Shown here: in pieces, positions 1 to 9,547 of the stretch
How positions within the stretch are numbered: the first letter of the stretch is position 1
Layout of the letters: the number at the start of each line of letters is the position of its first letter
Assembly: GCA_026394555.1 (NCBI GenBank)
Contig: JAPKXZ010000063.1
Coordinates: forward strand, 1-63,265
DNA from: Methanothrix sp.
GTDB taxonomy: Archaea; Halobacteriota; Methanosarcinia; Methanotrichales; Methanotrichaceae
DNA length: 63,265 bases
Direction: 5' to 3'
Position numbers and translations under genes: made by a program
Notes under the pieces: model-generated
The model's database searches: none
The model's input: only the letters and a program-made list of their open reading frames with translations
Told to the model about the DNA's origin: nothing

Positions 1-2372
1 CGGCGATCTTGGTGACCAAGATATTGGCTTCCTGTGCACGAACATCCGCAGTCGAGCTGTTGGTCACATTCTGACCGTGCTCGGGCTTGCCCTCCACACC
101 CACACGGTTGGTCAGAGTCAGGACGCCGGAAACAGGGCCGTCGATGTGGGCCACGATGAAGAGTTGCTTGCTCTCTCCAGAACCCAGGGGACCGATATCG
201 CTCCAACTAACCGTCTGGCCACGTTGCGTGCTGCCTATCGAGGATGAGACGTAGCTCATGCCTTCTGGCAGAAGGTCCCTGACGAAGACATGAGGCAGCA
301 GAGCGCTGCCGGTATTTTTCACCACCAGAGTGAAGTTGGCATTGGTGCTCGGTGAGCCAAAAGTTGGATCGGCGGTCTTGGTGACAGTGATCTTGGACTC
401 GCGCGCTTCTATGGTTGTAGTAGTATTATTAGTAACATTGTTGCCGTGCTCGGGCTTGCCCTCCACATCCACACGGTTGGTCCGATTCTGGATGCCGGAA
501 ATTGGGCCGTCGATTTGGGCCACGATCCAAAGCCGCTTGCGCTCTCCCAAAACCAGGGGACCGATGTCGCTCCAACTGACGGTCTGGCCGCATCCAAAGC
601 CGCTTGCGCTCTCCCAAAACCAGGGGACCGATGTCGCTCCAACTGACGGTCTGGCCGCTGTGCGTGCTGCCTATCGAGGATGAGACGTAGCTCATGCCTG
701 TTGGTAGAAGGTCACGAACGAAGACATGAGGCAGCAGAGTGCTGCCGGTATTATTCACGACCAGAGTGAAGTTGACATTGGTACTCGGTGAGCCGAAGGT
801 GGGATTGGCCGTTTTGATAATGGTGATTTTAGGCTCGGATGCCTTCACAATTGCAGTATCATTATTCGTAACATTGCTGCCGGATTCGGGCTTGCCCTCC
901 ACATTCACGCGATTGGTCAAGGTTTTATTCCCGGAAATCGGACCGTTGATACTGGCTTTAATCCACAACGGTCTGCTGGCCTCGGGCAGCATTGAGCCTA
1001 TATCCGACCAATTTATATACGGGGAGTTGATAAAACCCTCTGGCGAAGAAGATAGATAGCTCATTCCCTGCGGAAGAATGTCGCTGACAAAGACATTTTT
1101 CAGAGTTATATTTCCCGTATTCTTGATCGTCAATGTAAAGTTCACAACTGCACCCGGTGTGCCTGAGGAGATGTCGCCTGTTTTGACCACACTGATATCC
1201 TGCTTACGAGCGACGATCGGGATATTGTCTTTTGATGTCACAGACTCGTTACGCAGGTTGTAACTCTTGCTGGTAACTTTGTTGCTGAGTGTACCCAAAC
1301 GGCTGCCGCTAACTTTGGCCTTGACCTCGACCTCATATTTTCCCCCTACTAGGAGGATTCCCTGAGTTTGGCTCAGATTCGACCAGTAAAGAATGGTAGT
1401 GCCGTTGACATTAGGCGATGGTAATGCAACTGGATTCGATGAGACATAATCAAGGCCGGCGGGCAGAAGGTCCCATAGTTCGGTGCGATTGAGCAGTGTA
1501 TCGCCGGTATTGTTCACAAAGATCTTGAAGGAGATCTCTGAGTTGATGCCGCCTTCCGAAGGACTGGCGAATTTCTTGACAACCGAGTTAGAGGAGTATT
1601 TGCCTGGGACATTTCTTTGGAAAAGGCTGGTTACTCTATTTCCACCTACCGGCTCCCATGGTGGATAAGCCTCAGCATCGACGGTATTGAATATATCGAA
1701 TAGGCCGGTGAGCGCATGGCTCCCTGGTTTCCCGATTATATCATCCTCCTTGACGATATAATCGTAATATCCCGTGGCCGTATCACCTGGCTCCAGGTAG
1801 TTTTTATCAAGAGTTATGGTGGTATTAATGATCGCATAAGGGGAATAGAGAATATCCCGTGTAATTCTAACATCATGAAGAGGTACTATATTGGGGTTCT
1901 TAACCGTTATCCGATAGACTACCCTATTTTTGATGGAAATCGGAGTGGTCGGTGACACCAACCGTTTTTCAACATCTATGCGACCACCAAAGCCAAGGGC
2001 GAGCTGGAAGCTGGCTGTATTGGACGCCACTGGTTCCACTGAAGGCCCGAGGGCAGTCGCGATGGCATTATTTCGAAGGGGTCCGGGCATATCTGTCTTG
2101 TTTATCTTATGCTCGAAAGGAACGCTAAGATTCTTGCCCGGGTCTAAGGTGGTCTGACTTAGGGGAATGATACCAAGACGGTCATCCACCAGCATCAGAG
2201 AGGAAAGTGACTCGGTTCCTGTATTTTCGATAACGTAGGTATAGGTTACAGTCTCCTCGAAGTTGGCATCGTATACGCCGCCACATGTCTTGGTGAGTTT
2301 CAGCCCCAGGCTGCCCAGGGCAACACTGGAGGATAGCATGATGATGATTAGACAAATAATCACGATTCGCAT
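1..2372 (-). CDS. DUF11-repeat surface protein, partial, frame broken by a duplication
   Basis: This is a secreted or envelope protein built of tandem DUF11-type immunoglobulin-like domains; an adhesive or structural role is inferred. I start it at the ATG at 2370-2372, which follows GGGGAGGA and opens a signal peptide (MRIVIICLIIIM...). An in-frame start at 2447 would overlap the neighbour. Domains carry the pattern 'NNTGSTLLPHVFVRDLLPTG...SYVSSS' and the copies at low coordinates are nearly identical. Corrected for the duplication, their period is 369 bp or 123 residues. The frame is clean down to about 658. A 67-bp tandem duplication (525-658) then shifts it into a nonsense tail that stops at 429. 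The original frame (VAQIDGPISG...) resumes past the duplication and stays open off position 1, so the C-terminus is outside the window. The break is either a real mutation or an assembly error. Confidence 0.75.
525..658. repeat. 67-bp perfect tandem duplication inside the DUF11 gene
   Basis: Two adjacent copies, 525-591 and 592-658, are identical and both begin with atccaaagccgcttgcgctc. Because 67 is not a multiple of three, the second copy shifts the minus-strand reading frame. Removing one copy joins GERKRLW to IVAQIDGPISG, the sequence expected from the neighbouring DUF11 repeats. Confidence 0.95.
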
Positions 2373-2400
2373 TTTTCGAATTCCTCCCCGATTTATGTCC

Positions 2401-2853
2401 TCACTCCCCAGCCGGACGAGTGGAGATGACCCGGGAACCATTGGCATCTAGGTATCCGGAGTAGCCTGTGGCTATCGCAAAGCTTGCGTTATTCGAAACC
2501 ACCGATCCACCAGGTCCGCGGGCATTGGCCAGGGCAACGTTTCTCAAAGGAGCGAAGACGTCTTTAGGCGTTAATGTGTAATTGACGCTCATGCTGTAGT
2601 TCTCACCCACCGCCAAGCTGCTCTTGTTCAATTCATAGATGCCAAGATGATTGTCATTGAGCACGAGATTAGTCAGAGTCCCATTTCCCGTGTTCTCCAG
2701 GAAGAAAGTATAGGTCACCTGATCACCAAGATCGGCATCAAAGGTGTTGGCGGTCTTGGTGAGCTTCAGCTCTCCCAGGGCGAAGGAGGGGAGAAGGAAC
2801 ATGCCCATCAGGGCCACCGCCAGGGCGATATGGCGAATTGATCTCGGATTCAT
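2401..2853 (-). CDS. Small secreted DUF11-like protein
   Basis: This 150-residue secreted protein is related to the first domain of the larger DUF11 protein just downstream. It has a signal peptide (MNPRSIRHIALAVALMG...FALG). Its start 'GELKLTKTANTFDADLGDQVTYTFFLENTG' style segment closely parallels the mature N-terminus of that neighbour, including the shared motifs LKLTKT and VTYTxxxENTG. It ends 28 bp before the neighbour's start, so the two are probably co-transcribed. It looks like a stand-alone copy of the N-terminal cap domain without the repeat array. Function is unknown; an envelope or cell-contact role is inferred. The long AT-rich stretch upstream probably holds the promoter. Confidence 0.7.
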   Translation of the reverse strand: MNPRSIRHIALAVALMGMFLLPSFALGELKLTKTANTFDADLGDQVTYTFFLENTGNGTLTNLVLNDNHLGIYELNKSSLAVGENYSMSVNYTLTPKDVFAPLRNVALANARGPGGSVVSNNASFAIATGYSGYLDANGSRVISTRPAGE

Positions 2854-3348
2854 TTTGCATCATCTCGATGAGCCCAAGTAACTCCCCCGAAATTGATCAA
2901 AGTTGAGCAGAGACTGATGAACACCGTCCCAATCCCGGCGGCTGACCTGATATACCTGTTTTGCATATATACCTCACAAATATAGATTAAGGTTAGGTCA
3001 TTTGATAATAACATAATATATATACTTATTCATTTCAGGCAACGCAATCACCGCTCACAATACGGATTTAGTAAAAAATATAATAAGTCTTAATATAAGA
3101 AAATCGGTTTTCATTTTCATCTTATATGCAGCGATAAACTGTAGATATAACACGATTAAAAATTGGAATTTAGCACTAATTGCGTTCTTTTCGAAAAGCC
3201 CAAATTGAGGAAATATCATAAAAAATATTTGTTTAAATAGATATAATATAATAAATTATTGATAATTATATAATTATTAATAATGAGAGGATTATCAAAA
3301 ATATGTAATGGCAGACATCCTGGTGCTCTCGCGAATAAAAACCGGCGA
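2854..3348. other. AT-rich gene-free spacer with a palindrome
   Basis: I see no credible gene in these 495 bases. TATA-like minus-strand tracts (GTATATATGC near 2960-2973 and AAGTATATATATTATG near 3007-3026) could serve the gene starting at 2853. A 30-bp all-AT palindrome lies at 3255-3284. Confidence 0.5.
3255..3284. repeat. 30-bp A/T-only near-perfect palindrome
   Basis: The segment reads attattgataatta / tataattattaataat and equals its reverse complement except for one symmetric pair of positions. It lies about 65 bp beyond the stop codon of the lamin-tail protein gene. It could act as a transcription terminator, a protein-binding site or an easily melted site; sequence alone cannot decide. 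Confidence 0.5.
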
Positions 3349-6300
3349 TCAGCCTTTGACTGAATCAGTAGCCTCGAGGGCCGGGCAGCTCAGGAGGCAC
3401 CCCCCATCCTCTTCGCTATCCCACTGCATCTCCATCTGCATCGCGTCCAAATAGTCGGTCTCGTTGGCTCTCTCCAGCCCAGAGCAAGCGCAGCTTATGT
3501 TCGCAGCAGCATAGATCACTCCCCCGGCCCGCTCTTGCGGTGGAAGGCCTCCCAGCCAGGCCCGGTCGATGACGGATAGATTTTGCGCAGCCACCTGGCC
3601 CAGGCTGCAATTGCCCACGACGATAGCACGGTTGATGATATCCCCCTGGCATTTCTCCACATTCAAGTTGATGCCGATTCTCAAAGTATCGCCGATGGAA
3701 AGATGGAGCAGTGTCCAGTTGGAGCCGTTCTGGCCGATCTGGTTGGGCCGCAGGGTAGAGTTGAGGAACCTGGCCCCGGACGGGAAGATATCTTGCAGGA
3801 AGAGGGGCCCAATGGTGGCGTTGCCGTCATTGGTGATAGTGATAGTATAAACGGCCACGTCCCCTATCCGCAGGCCGTCTTTGCGAAGACAGAGATGGGG
3901 CCGATCGTATTTGGCAACGCCGGAGATCATGATCCTTCGCGAGACTTCGTAGTCGCCCATGAGCGTATCATCCTGGTCCACGACAAGGGTTCCGTTTGTG
4001 ACTACGGCGGTCCGCAGCTTCGCCGTCCCGGAAAAGTTGGCCTCGCTCAAAAGCTCCCTGGGGCTGGCCGCCACGGCCTTCTTTTTCAGCCGGTTAGCGC
4101 TGGAGTACTCTTCGGCGATGAGACTGGATGGGCTATGGAGCCGCATCCCCTCCGACCACTTTTGGGAGATGTTCAGAAAAGTGCGAGGCGTAACTATGTG
4201 GCTTAAGCTATGGTAAGACGCATCCAGATCCTTGGCCATGAAGCCGGAAAATGTGTCGCTGCGCTCTTCCGAACGATAGGCTCCTGTGCCGGACTCGTAG
4301 CTCCTCTGCCCCCGGCCCTTCATATCTTTGGCCACATAGCCCCGGCCGGAGGCGGAGCGGTCCATCATCAGGCCCTGGCCCAGATCGTGGACACTCTCCG
4401 CGAGCTGAAAGCTGCCGGCATAATCTTCTACCGAAAAGATATCTTCTTCCCGCCCCGGCGCCGGTCGCTTCAGTGTCCCCAGGTGGGCCAGTCCTTGAAA
4501 GCCGGACGTTATCTGCATCAACGATCCGTTTTCATCAAGATCAAAGAGGCCCTCGCTCTCCAGATTGGCGGAGTATCGATACGATTCTGCAAAGGAAGTG
4601 TTAGTGATGCCGTTCTTGGCCAAAGCTTCCTCGTGCCAGAGGCAGGAGACCTTCTGCAAGCCGCTTCCCGGTAGAAGAAGAGTTGTGGGATGATAGCTTG
4701 CATTCACGCTTCTCTCCAGCCGGATGGATTTGTTGGTAGTGAGAAAGCGCAAATCTTCCTGATTTTCGTAATCCCCGCTGCCGTGCTCACGCAGAGATAG
4801 CTCTGTACCCTCTTCAGCCAATATTTTCACATTTGCGATTGCAGAGAGCTGCATCTGGTCGGAGGAGACGTAGACGCGATTGGTGAGAAGGCCAGCCGGG
4901 CGGCGGGTGCTGTAGTCACGGTAGGATCGAACGAAGCCCTGGCCGGTGACATTCTGTTGGCTCTGGTAGAGGACGTCCGTTCTGGGAACTCGCACCGTCA
5001 GGCCCATCTGGACGCACTGGCCGGGCGCAAGAGAGGCGAAATGCCAGGCTTCGTCTTCGCCCATCTCCGGCCAGACGGAGATGAGTTCCACAGCGGAGGC
5101 GAAGACGTCGCGCACGGTGACGTTGGTGGCGGGCTGCCCGCCCTTATTGCAGACCGTTATGATGTAGCTCACTTCCTCGCCCCGACGCACCGCCTTTTGT
5201 AGCGGCGTCTTGTTGATGGAGAGAAGAGTTCCGTTCTGAACAGGTGTGTAAATGCTGCCCGATTTCGGCCTCAGCTCATCGCAACTGATGATGAAGCGAT
5301 TTTCCAGCAGGACGCCGTCGGGCAGGTCGTCGTGCACATGCACTTGCAGGCGAACGGTGTGCGGGCCATCCGGATCAAGGCTGGGAACGGTCCAGGCCAT
5401 GTTCCGGGTGTTGTTTTGGGATGGGGCCGGATGGGCGGAGAGGAAGGTGACGCCAGGATCCAGATCATCCGTGATGTTGACATTGTGGGCGGCCCCAATG
5501 CCCCGATATTCATAGGTGAGGATGTAGGTGAGTGTCTCGCCTACTGGCACGGGATTGGGATCTGCGGTTTTGCTTATTGTCAGGCTCGCGATGTTCACGC
5601 GGGCAGTGGCCCCTCGCCGGTAGTCGTTCACCCCTCCTGCACCCGTACGCTCCTGGGCGCTCGCGCCCGCCCGGCTGGTCCAGGTCACCTCGGCGCGCCC
5701 CTCCATCAGCTCGCCCGGGGCGGCGCGAGCCGTGGCATTGAAGCGCAAGAGAGCCTTTTGGCCAGCGTTCCACTCCAGGTCAAGGGCGTCCAGGTGCCAT
5801 CTGAGTTCTTGGTCATCAAATGCCGCAGCGGGTCCAGCTAAAACCTGTGCCGAGCCCGGCTCGTAGGCCAGCCCCGCTGGCAGCAGGGCCTGCAGATCCA
5901 GGTCAAACGCAGGCGCATGGCTCTGGTCGGAGTGGTAGAGGAGAAGAGTGAAGGAGACTGGCTCTTCCGGGGCGGCAAAGGGCCGGGAGACCTGCATCTC
6001 CAGCACCAGCTCGGGCTCGACCACAGTCAGGGAGCCGGCCTCGTCGGCATCCGCTTTCAAAGCCGGGCCATCTTGCCAGCTCATGCGGGCGATCGTTCCC
6101 CCAAGGACTGCGCCGTCCTGGTTCTCTGGCTCGTTTGCCAGCAGGCAGTTGTAAGTGATCGCAATGGTCTCTACGGGACCGGCGTCTCCAAAGAACCAGC
6201 CAATCTGCTGGGTGCCGTCAGAATTTTCGGTAACCAGCTCGCGCCGCATGCCCGGGCCCTGCGTGGACAGGCTGCTCTGGTTGTAGATCAGGCCCTTTGC

Positions 6301-7695
6301 AATGGTATCGTTGATCCACAGATCGTGAGCGCCGCGGGGCAGGTCGGCAGAGATCTCAAAGCCCACGGTTTCGCCCACGGTCAGGCGGCGAGGCTGGTCG
6401 GGCTGCTTTCGGATGGCAGTTCTTGCCCCTAGCTTGGAGAGCTGGCGGATCTCCTGGCAGGGACCAACGCCCCAACGGGCTTGAAAGGTGCTGGAGTAGC
6501 TGCTCTGGGCGGATACCGCTCTGGCCTTGAGTATGATCTGCTCCGTCTGGCCTGGCGCAAGAGATGCATAGCTCCAGTTTAATGAATCTATTTCCACAAG
6601 CTGCAAGCCCGGATCTAGTGTGACATTGGCAGCGACGCCGTAGGCTGTCCCATATCCGTCGTTTTCCAGCAGAATGGTCCAGGCGATTTCATCGCCCTTA
6701 GCGATATCGAATCTATCCGGCGAGACGGAAAGGCTCAAGTTTGCCCTTCTGATGTTTAAAGGAAGTGTCGGCGCGAGGGTCTTGCCGACAGAAGTGATCA
6801 TCTCCGCCGACAACTGGGCCTGGCTTTGTGCGCTGCATCCGGCGGTGAGATTGAACTCAAAACTCAGAGACTCACCTGCATAAATATCGGCAGAATTTCC
6901 TCCATTAGAACTTCCTGCAGTTGCCGCCTGAAATTTCCAATCCAGATCGCTATCCATGTCTTTGCCGTTGGGATAGCGCCCCCAGCAGAGATTATTGTTC
7001 TTATCATCCTTGGCCGCAGGGGTGCGGTCAACCTCTTGGCCGGAAGAATCCAAAAGGGAAATGCTGCTTGGGTAAGAGTTGACCAAGGAGCCATTGGTCC
7101 AGGTGAGGAGTTGATAGCCATCAGGCACAATAACTGTGCCTGGGGAAAAAGAAACCGACTTCTTGTAGTAGCTATCGACGAGCTTCCACCCGCCGATATT
7201 GACTGCCTGGGAAGTCGGATTGTATAGCTCAATCCATTCCATTAGAGTGTCAGTGCCTTCCGGATTTTGCTCCCATTCGTTTATTATGATGTGTCGATTG
7301 GATTTTAGGGCACTAGAAATGTCCCACTGTAGAGACTGACCGCCATGGTTTGGCTCACAAGATGACTTTGTGCCGTGCCAAATGATATTTGCATTTCCTG
7401 GGGAGCTGAATCCCAAAGGAAGCTGGAGCTGTGCAGACAGGCTTCGAGCATCATCGCTGGAAATAAAATTCATTTCGTAAACGCCTTCTCCCGAGATATC
7501 TACCTCGGAGGGGGCAAAGAGGCTCAGGGATGAGGCAGCGGCGGGCAAGAGAATAGTGTGAAACAATATAAACAAGGTCAGTAAAATATGAAGTGACGTA
7601 ATTGTTCTAATTTTAGTATATATTATTGGTGTTTTGGACTCAATGCATTTATCTGCATTTGAGCAGGAGCTTTCTAAATACGATTCTATCAGCAT
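3349..7695 (-). CDS. Giant lamin-tail and DUF11 surface protein
   Basis: This 1448-residue secreted protein is probably a cell-surface adhesin or sheath component (role inferred). The ATG at 7693-7695 has AGGTGG about 12 bases upstream. A hydrophobic segment at about residues 35-56 acts as signal sequence after a 30-residue polar extension. Residues about 134-266 form a lamin-tail domain (INEWEQNPEG...EWIELYNPT...IGGWKLVD...NNNLCWGRYPNG). After that come DUF11-type repeats with 'FTITVxNxGxxxAxNVxVxDxF' style signatures, for example VSYIITVCNKGGQPATNV and LTYILTYEYRGIGAAHNV. There is no clear C-terminal membrane anchor; the end is acidic with several cysteines (CACSGLE, CLLSCP). Long antisense open frames over this gene are shadows of its GC-rich codon use. 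Confidence 0.85.
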   Translation of the reverse strand: MLIESYLESSCSNADKCIESKTPIIYTKIRTITSLHILLTLFILFHTILLPAAASSLSLFAPSEVDISGEGVYEMNFISSDDARSLSAQLQLPLGFSSPGNANIIWHGTKSSCEPNHGGQSLQWDISSALKSNRHIIINEWEQNPEGTDTLMEWIELYNPTSQAVNIGGWKLVDSYYKKSVSFSPGTVIVPDGYQLLTWTNGSLVNSYPSSISLLDSSGQEVDRTPAAKDDKNNNLCWGRYPNGKDMDSDLDWKFQAATAGSSNGGNSADIYAGESLSFEFNLTAGCSAQSQAQLSAEMITSVGKTLAPTLPLNIRRANLSLSVSPDRFDIAKGDEIAWTILLENDGYGTAYGVAANVTLDPGLQLVEIDSLNWSYASLAPGQTEQIILKARAVSAQSSYSSTFQARWGVGPCQEIRQLSKLGARTAIRKQPDQPRRLTVGETVGFEISADLPRGAHDLWINDTIAKGLIYNQSSLSTQGPGMRRELVTENSDGTQQIGWFFGDAGPVETIAITYNCLLANEPENQDGAVLGGTIARMSWQDGPALKADADEAGSLTVVEPELVLEMQVSRPFAAPEEPVSFTLLLYHSDQSHAPAFDLDLQALLPAGLAYEPGSAQVLAGPAAAFDDQELRWHLDALDLEWNAGQKALLRFNATARAAPGELMEGRAEVTWTSRAGASAQERTGAGGVNDYRRGATARVNIASLTISKTADPNPVPVGETLTYILTYEYRGIGAAHNVNITDDLDPGVTFLSAHPAPSQNNTRNMAWTVPSLDPDGPHTVRLQVHVHDDLPDGVLLENRFIISCDELRPKSGSIYTPVQNGTLLSINKTPLQKAVRRGEEVSYIITVCNKGGQPATNVTVRDVFASAVELISVWPEMGEDEAWHFASLAPGQCVQMGLTVRVPRTDVLYQSQQNVTGQGFVRSYRDYSTRRPAGLLTNRVYVSSDQMQLSAIANVKILAEEGTELSLREHGSGDYENQEDLRFLTTNKSIRLERSVNASYHPTTLLLPGSGLQKVSCLWHEEALAKNGITNTSFAESYRYSANLESEGLFDLDENGSLMQITSGFQGLAHLGTLKRPAPGREEDIFSVEDYAGSFQLAESVHDLGQGLMMDRSASGRGYVAKDMKGRGQRSYESGTGAYRSEERSDTFSGFMAKDLDASYHSLSHIVTPRTFLNISQKWSEGMRLHSPSSLIAEEYSSANRLKKKAVAASPRELLSEANFSGTAKLRTAVVTNGTLVVDQDDTLMGDYEVSRRIMISGVAKYDRPHLCLRKDGLRIGDVAVYTITITNDGNATIGPLFLQDIFPSGARFLNSTLRPNQIGQNGSNWTLLHLSIGDTLRIGINLNVEKCQGDIINRAIVVGNCSLGQVAAQNLSVIDRAWLGGLPPQERAGGVIYAAANISCACSGLERANETDYLDAMQMEMQWDSEEDGGCLLSCPALEATDSVKG

Positions 7696-8368
7696 GTATG
7701 GGGAGCCACCTGGAATTAATTCGTATCTTTGGTACTGATCTGTAATACGAATATCTTATTTAATTATTTCTGTCAGTTTCTTTAAAAAAGGATCGGTTCT
7801 AAATTTAGATAAGATAATCAAAATTAAAAAATTGTCCAGCGTTTCTCCCCCTCTTGCCCCATCCTATGCCAATCTCGGGCAGACCCGCTCAGCCACATGC
7901 GGGCGGGAGACGCGCCCGTCCGCACTCGCCCCGCCACGCACACGCGCGCGCCTGGTGCAGCGTCACGGATCGCTTCAGAGGTGCGCGGGGGAGGAGGGAT
8001 GGCCGGGAGCGCGCGATCCCCGGCCCCCAGCCCAGGCGCCAGCCCCGCTGTCGCGGTCAGTCGAGCCGCGGGTTGGCCATGGCTTTGCCTCGGAATATTG
8101 GTGAGCAAAAAAATTACTTGATCGTCTTTGTGCGTACTTTGTGAGCTTCGTGAGCTTTGTGGTTAATATTATTATCGTGTTGGTTAATATATTTAAAATG
8201 CCTCTACGGATTTTCACCACAAAGATCACAAAGCGCACAAAGAACTCACGAAAAAGGTTGAACGAAGCCGGCCCCGACGGGCCCGGACGCGCAGGCACGC
8301 GCGCGCACGAGCCCACGGGCGGTGGCCAACACAGCGGATCACCCCATTGGCCTAGGGAAGAGAGCTGA
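7696..8368. other. Gene-free spacer with a GC-rich island
   Basis: No gene is supported in these 673 bases. About 7700-7835 is AT-rich and probably contains the promoter of the lamin-tail gene. About 7850-8097 is extremely G+C-rich (runs such as acgcgcccgtccgcactcgc). A CACAAAG-type inverted repeat follows at 8122-8256, then a second GC-rich block at about 8262-8335. Several overlapping open frames in the GC-rich part have no coding signature and are rejected. Confidence 0.6.
8122..8256. repeat. Inverted repeat of the CACAAAG/CACAGAG dispersed type
   Basis: The left arm (8122-8166, ...ctttgtgcgtactttgtgag...) and right arm (8211-8256, ttttcaccacaaagatcaca...) are imperfect reverse complements about 40 bases long around an AT-rich 44-base centre. 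Each arm is built of short CACAAAG/CTTTGTG steps. The right arm closely matches 37193-37227, so this is a dispersed element and not a local hairpin only. Such CACAGAG-rich intergenic repeats are known from many environmental prokaryote genomes; their function is unsettled. Confidence 0.7.
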
Positions 8369-9037
8369 TCATTTCAGCTTCTCATCAACCTCAGAGGGGC
8401 AGACGATGATCTGCACCGGCTCAATGATGATATTGGAGGTGGCCACCGCATTTCCCCCTTGCATGGTGTTTATGGCACTTACCGATATATCATGAACATC
8501 TATTCCCAGATAATTTCCGGCATGATGTAGATCACTATTTTCATGTTCTTGGCCGCCAGTGCCGTCTTCTTGCCAATTCATTTTGGCGACCTTATCTTCA
8601 GATTTATCATTCCCCGGGCCAATCACACTTATATTCTGGGAGTTCACCATTCCTTGATTGCTTGCATCAGCATCCGGGGAGTCCTTGTAAAGCAAATCTC
8701 TCTGTTTTAAGGAGTTTATCGCCGAAAGATCCCGCACATTTGCCGTTGAATTGGTGCGATCCATCAAGATCTCTTCCTTTTTAGAGGATGTGGAGACGAA
8801 ACCGGAAAGGTCGGGACGAACCGGCGGATTTTGTCGGTTATACCAGGGAAAATAGATGGTATCAGCGCCCACTTTTAGTATTCCCAAATCAGAACTCTTT
8901 TCAGGATGACGCTCTTTTAATTTATTGATCGGTTCCAGGCCATTTAACTGCGGCTCAGCTAACGCTGGAGTCAAGAAGATGCTAATAAATAGAAATCCCA
9001 CTAACATAAGGCTAGTGGGTTTGATCGATATCTTCAT
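8369..9037 (-). CDS. Secreted protein of unknown function
   Basis: I do not recognise this 222-residue protein. It begins with a clear signal peptide (MKISIKPTSLMLVGFLFISI...LAEP) and continues as a polar, low-complexity chain rich in Asn, Asp, Ser and Gln. Two N-glycosylation sequons are visible (NST, NIS). The C-terminal part (GNAVATSNIIIEPVQIIVCP) resembles the 'AxATxNNxxIxxNQ' strands of the next gene, suggesting a shared beta-rich fold type. The gene lies 28 bp after the stop of 9066-9547 on the same strand, so the two may be co-transcribed envelope proteins. Homology search is needed to say more. Confidence 0.65.
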   Translation of the reverse strand: MKISIKPTSLMLVGFLFISIFLTPALAEPQLNGLEPINKLKERHPEKSSDLGILKVGADTIYFPWYNRQNPPVRPDLSGFVSTSSKKEEILMDRTNSTANVRDLSAINSLKQRDLLYKDSPDADASNQGMVNSQNISVIGPGNDKSEDKVAKMNWQEDGTGGQEHENSDLHHAGNYLGIDVHDISVSAINTMQGGNAVATSNIIIEPVQIIVCPSEVDEKLK

Positions 9038-9065
9038 TTCGGTCCTCTCAAATCGGAGACTGGAT

Positions 9066-9547
9066 CTACTGCTGATTGGCTACGATCTTAACGTTGTTAG
9101 TGGCTGTTGCGAATCCAAAAGCCATAGCCTCCCTATTGCCTACCTTGATCTGATCTATATTGACCTTGATGCAGGAGTCTTTACAGCCAATGGGTATAGG
9201 ATCCGTTGGGTCCACCGGCAATAGATTGCAGGGCGCACATGCACCGGAATCCTGATTCTTCTTGATCTCCAGGTTATTGGTAGCAGTGGCGGTGGGAGTC
9301 TTCTGCCAAATATTCCCAAATGCCAGTGCCTTATCATTACCTACATCCAGAGTGTCGATATTGGTGTCTTGAGCCTCCGGGAACTTGATGAGGGAACCAT
9401 CCGTCTCAAAAATCCCAGTTCCGAGAATATCCACACCGCCGCTTCCAGCCAAGCCATAATTGCCCTCTGCCATTGCAGGAAGGGATAACATGGCTATAGC
9501 CAACGCCAATACAATACCTATTTTTTTGATAATCTCACCCCATACAT
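9066..9547 (-). CDS. Small secreted beta-rich protein, 5' end uncertain
   Basis: This secreted protein of unknown function has a mature part of about 130 residues with two similar strands: 'DVGNDKALAFGNIWQKTPTATATNN' in outline and 'VGNREAMAFGFATATNN'. A CxxC (CAPC) is followed by GCKDSC. In the long open frame the first usable codon is TTG at 9509, which gives an unusually short signal peptide without positive charge. Reading further upstream in that frame gives IIKKIGIVLALAIAM, a normal signal peptide, but no canonical start. An ATG at 9545-9547 is one base out of frame across a run of seven A's (minus strand; 9521-9527). One extra A would give MYGVRLSKKIGIV. The 5' end is therefore either a short homopolymer error, slippage, or a non-standard start. 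Confidence 0.6.

Noticed and set aside
3583-4206. Long plus-strand open frame opposite the lamin-tail protein gene
   Set aside because: It is the antisense shadow of a GC-rich coding region, and no family similarity is visible.
7832-8144. Overlapping open frames in the GC-rich island
   Set aside because: All frames are open because stop codons are rare in such composition, and the products are Arg/Pro/Ala-rich without domains.
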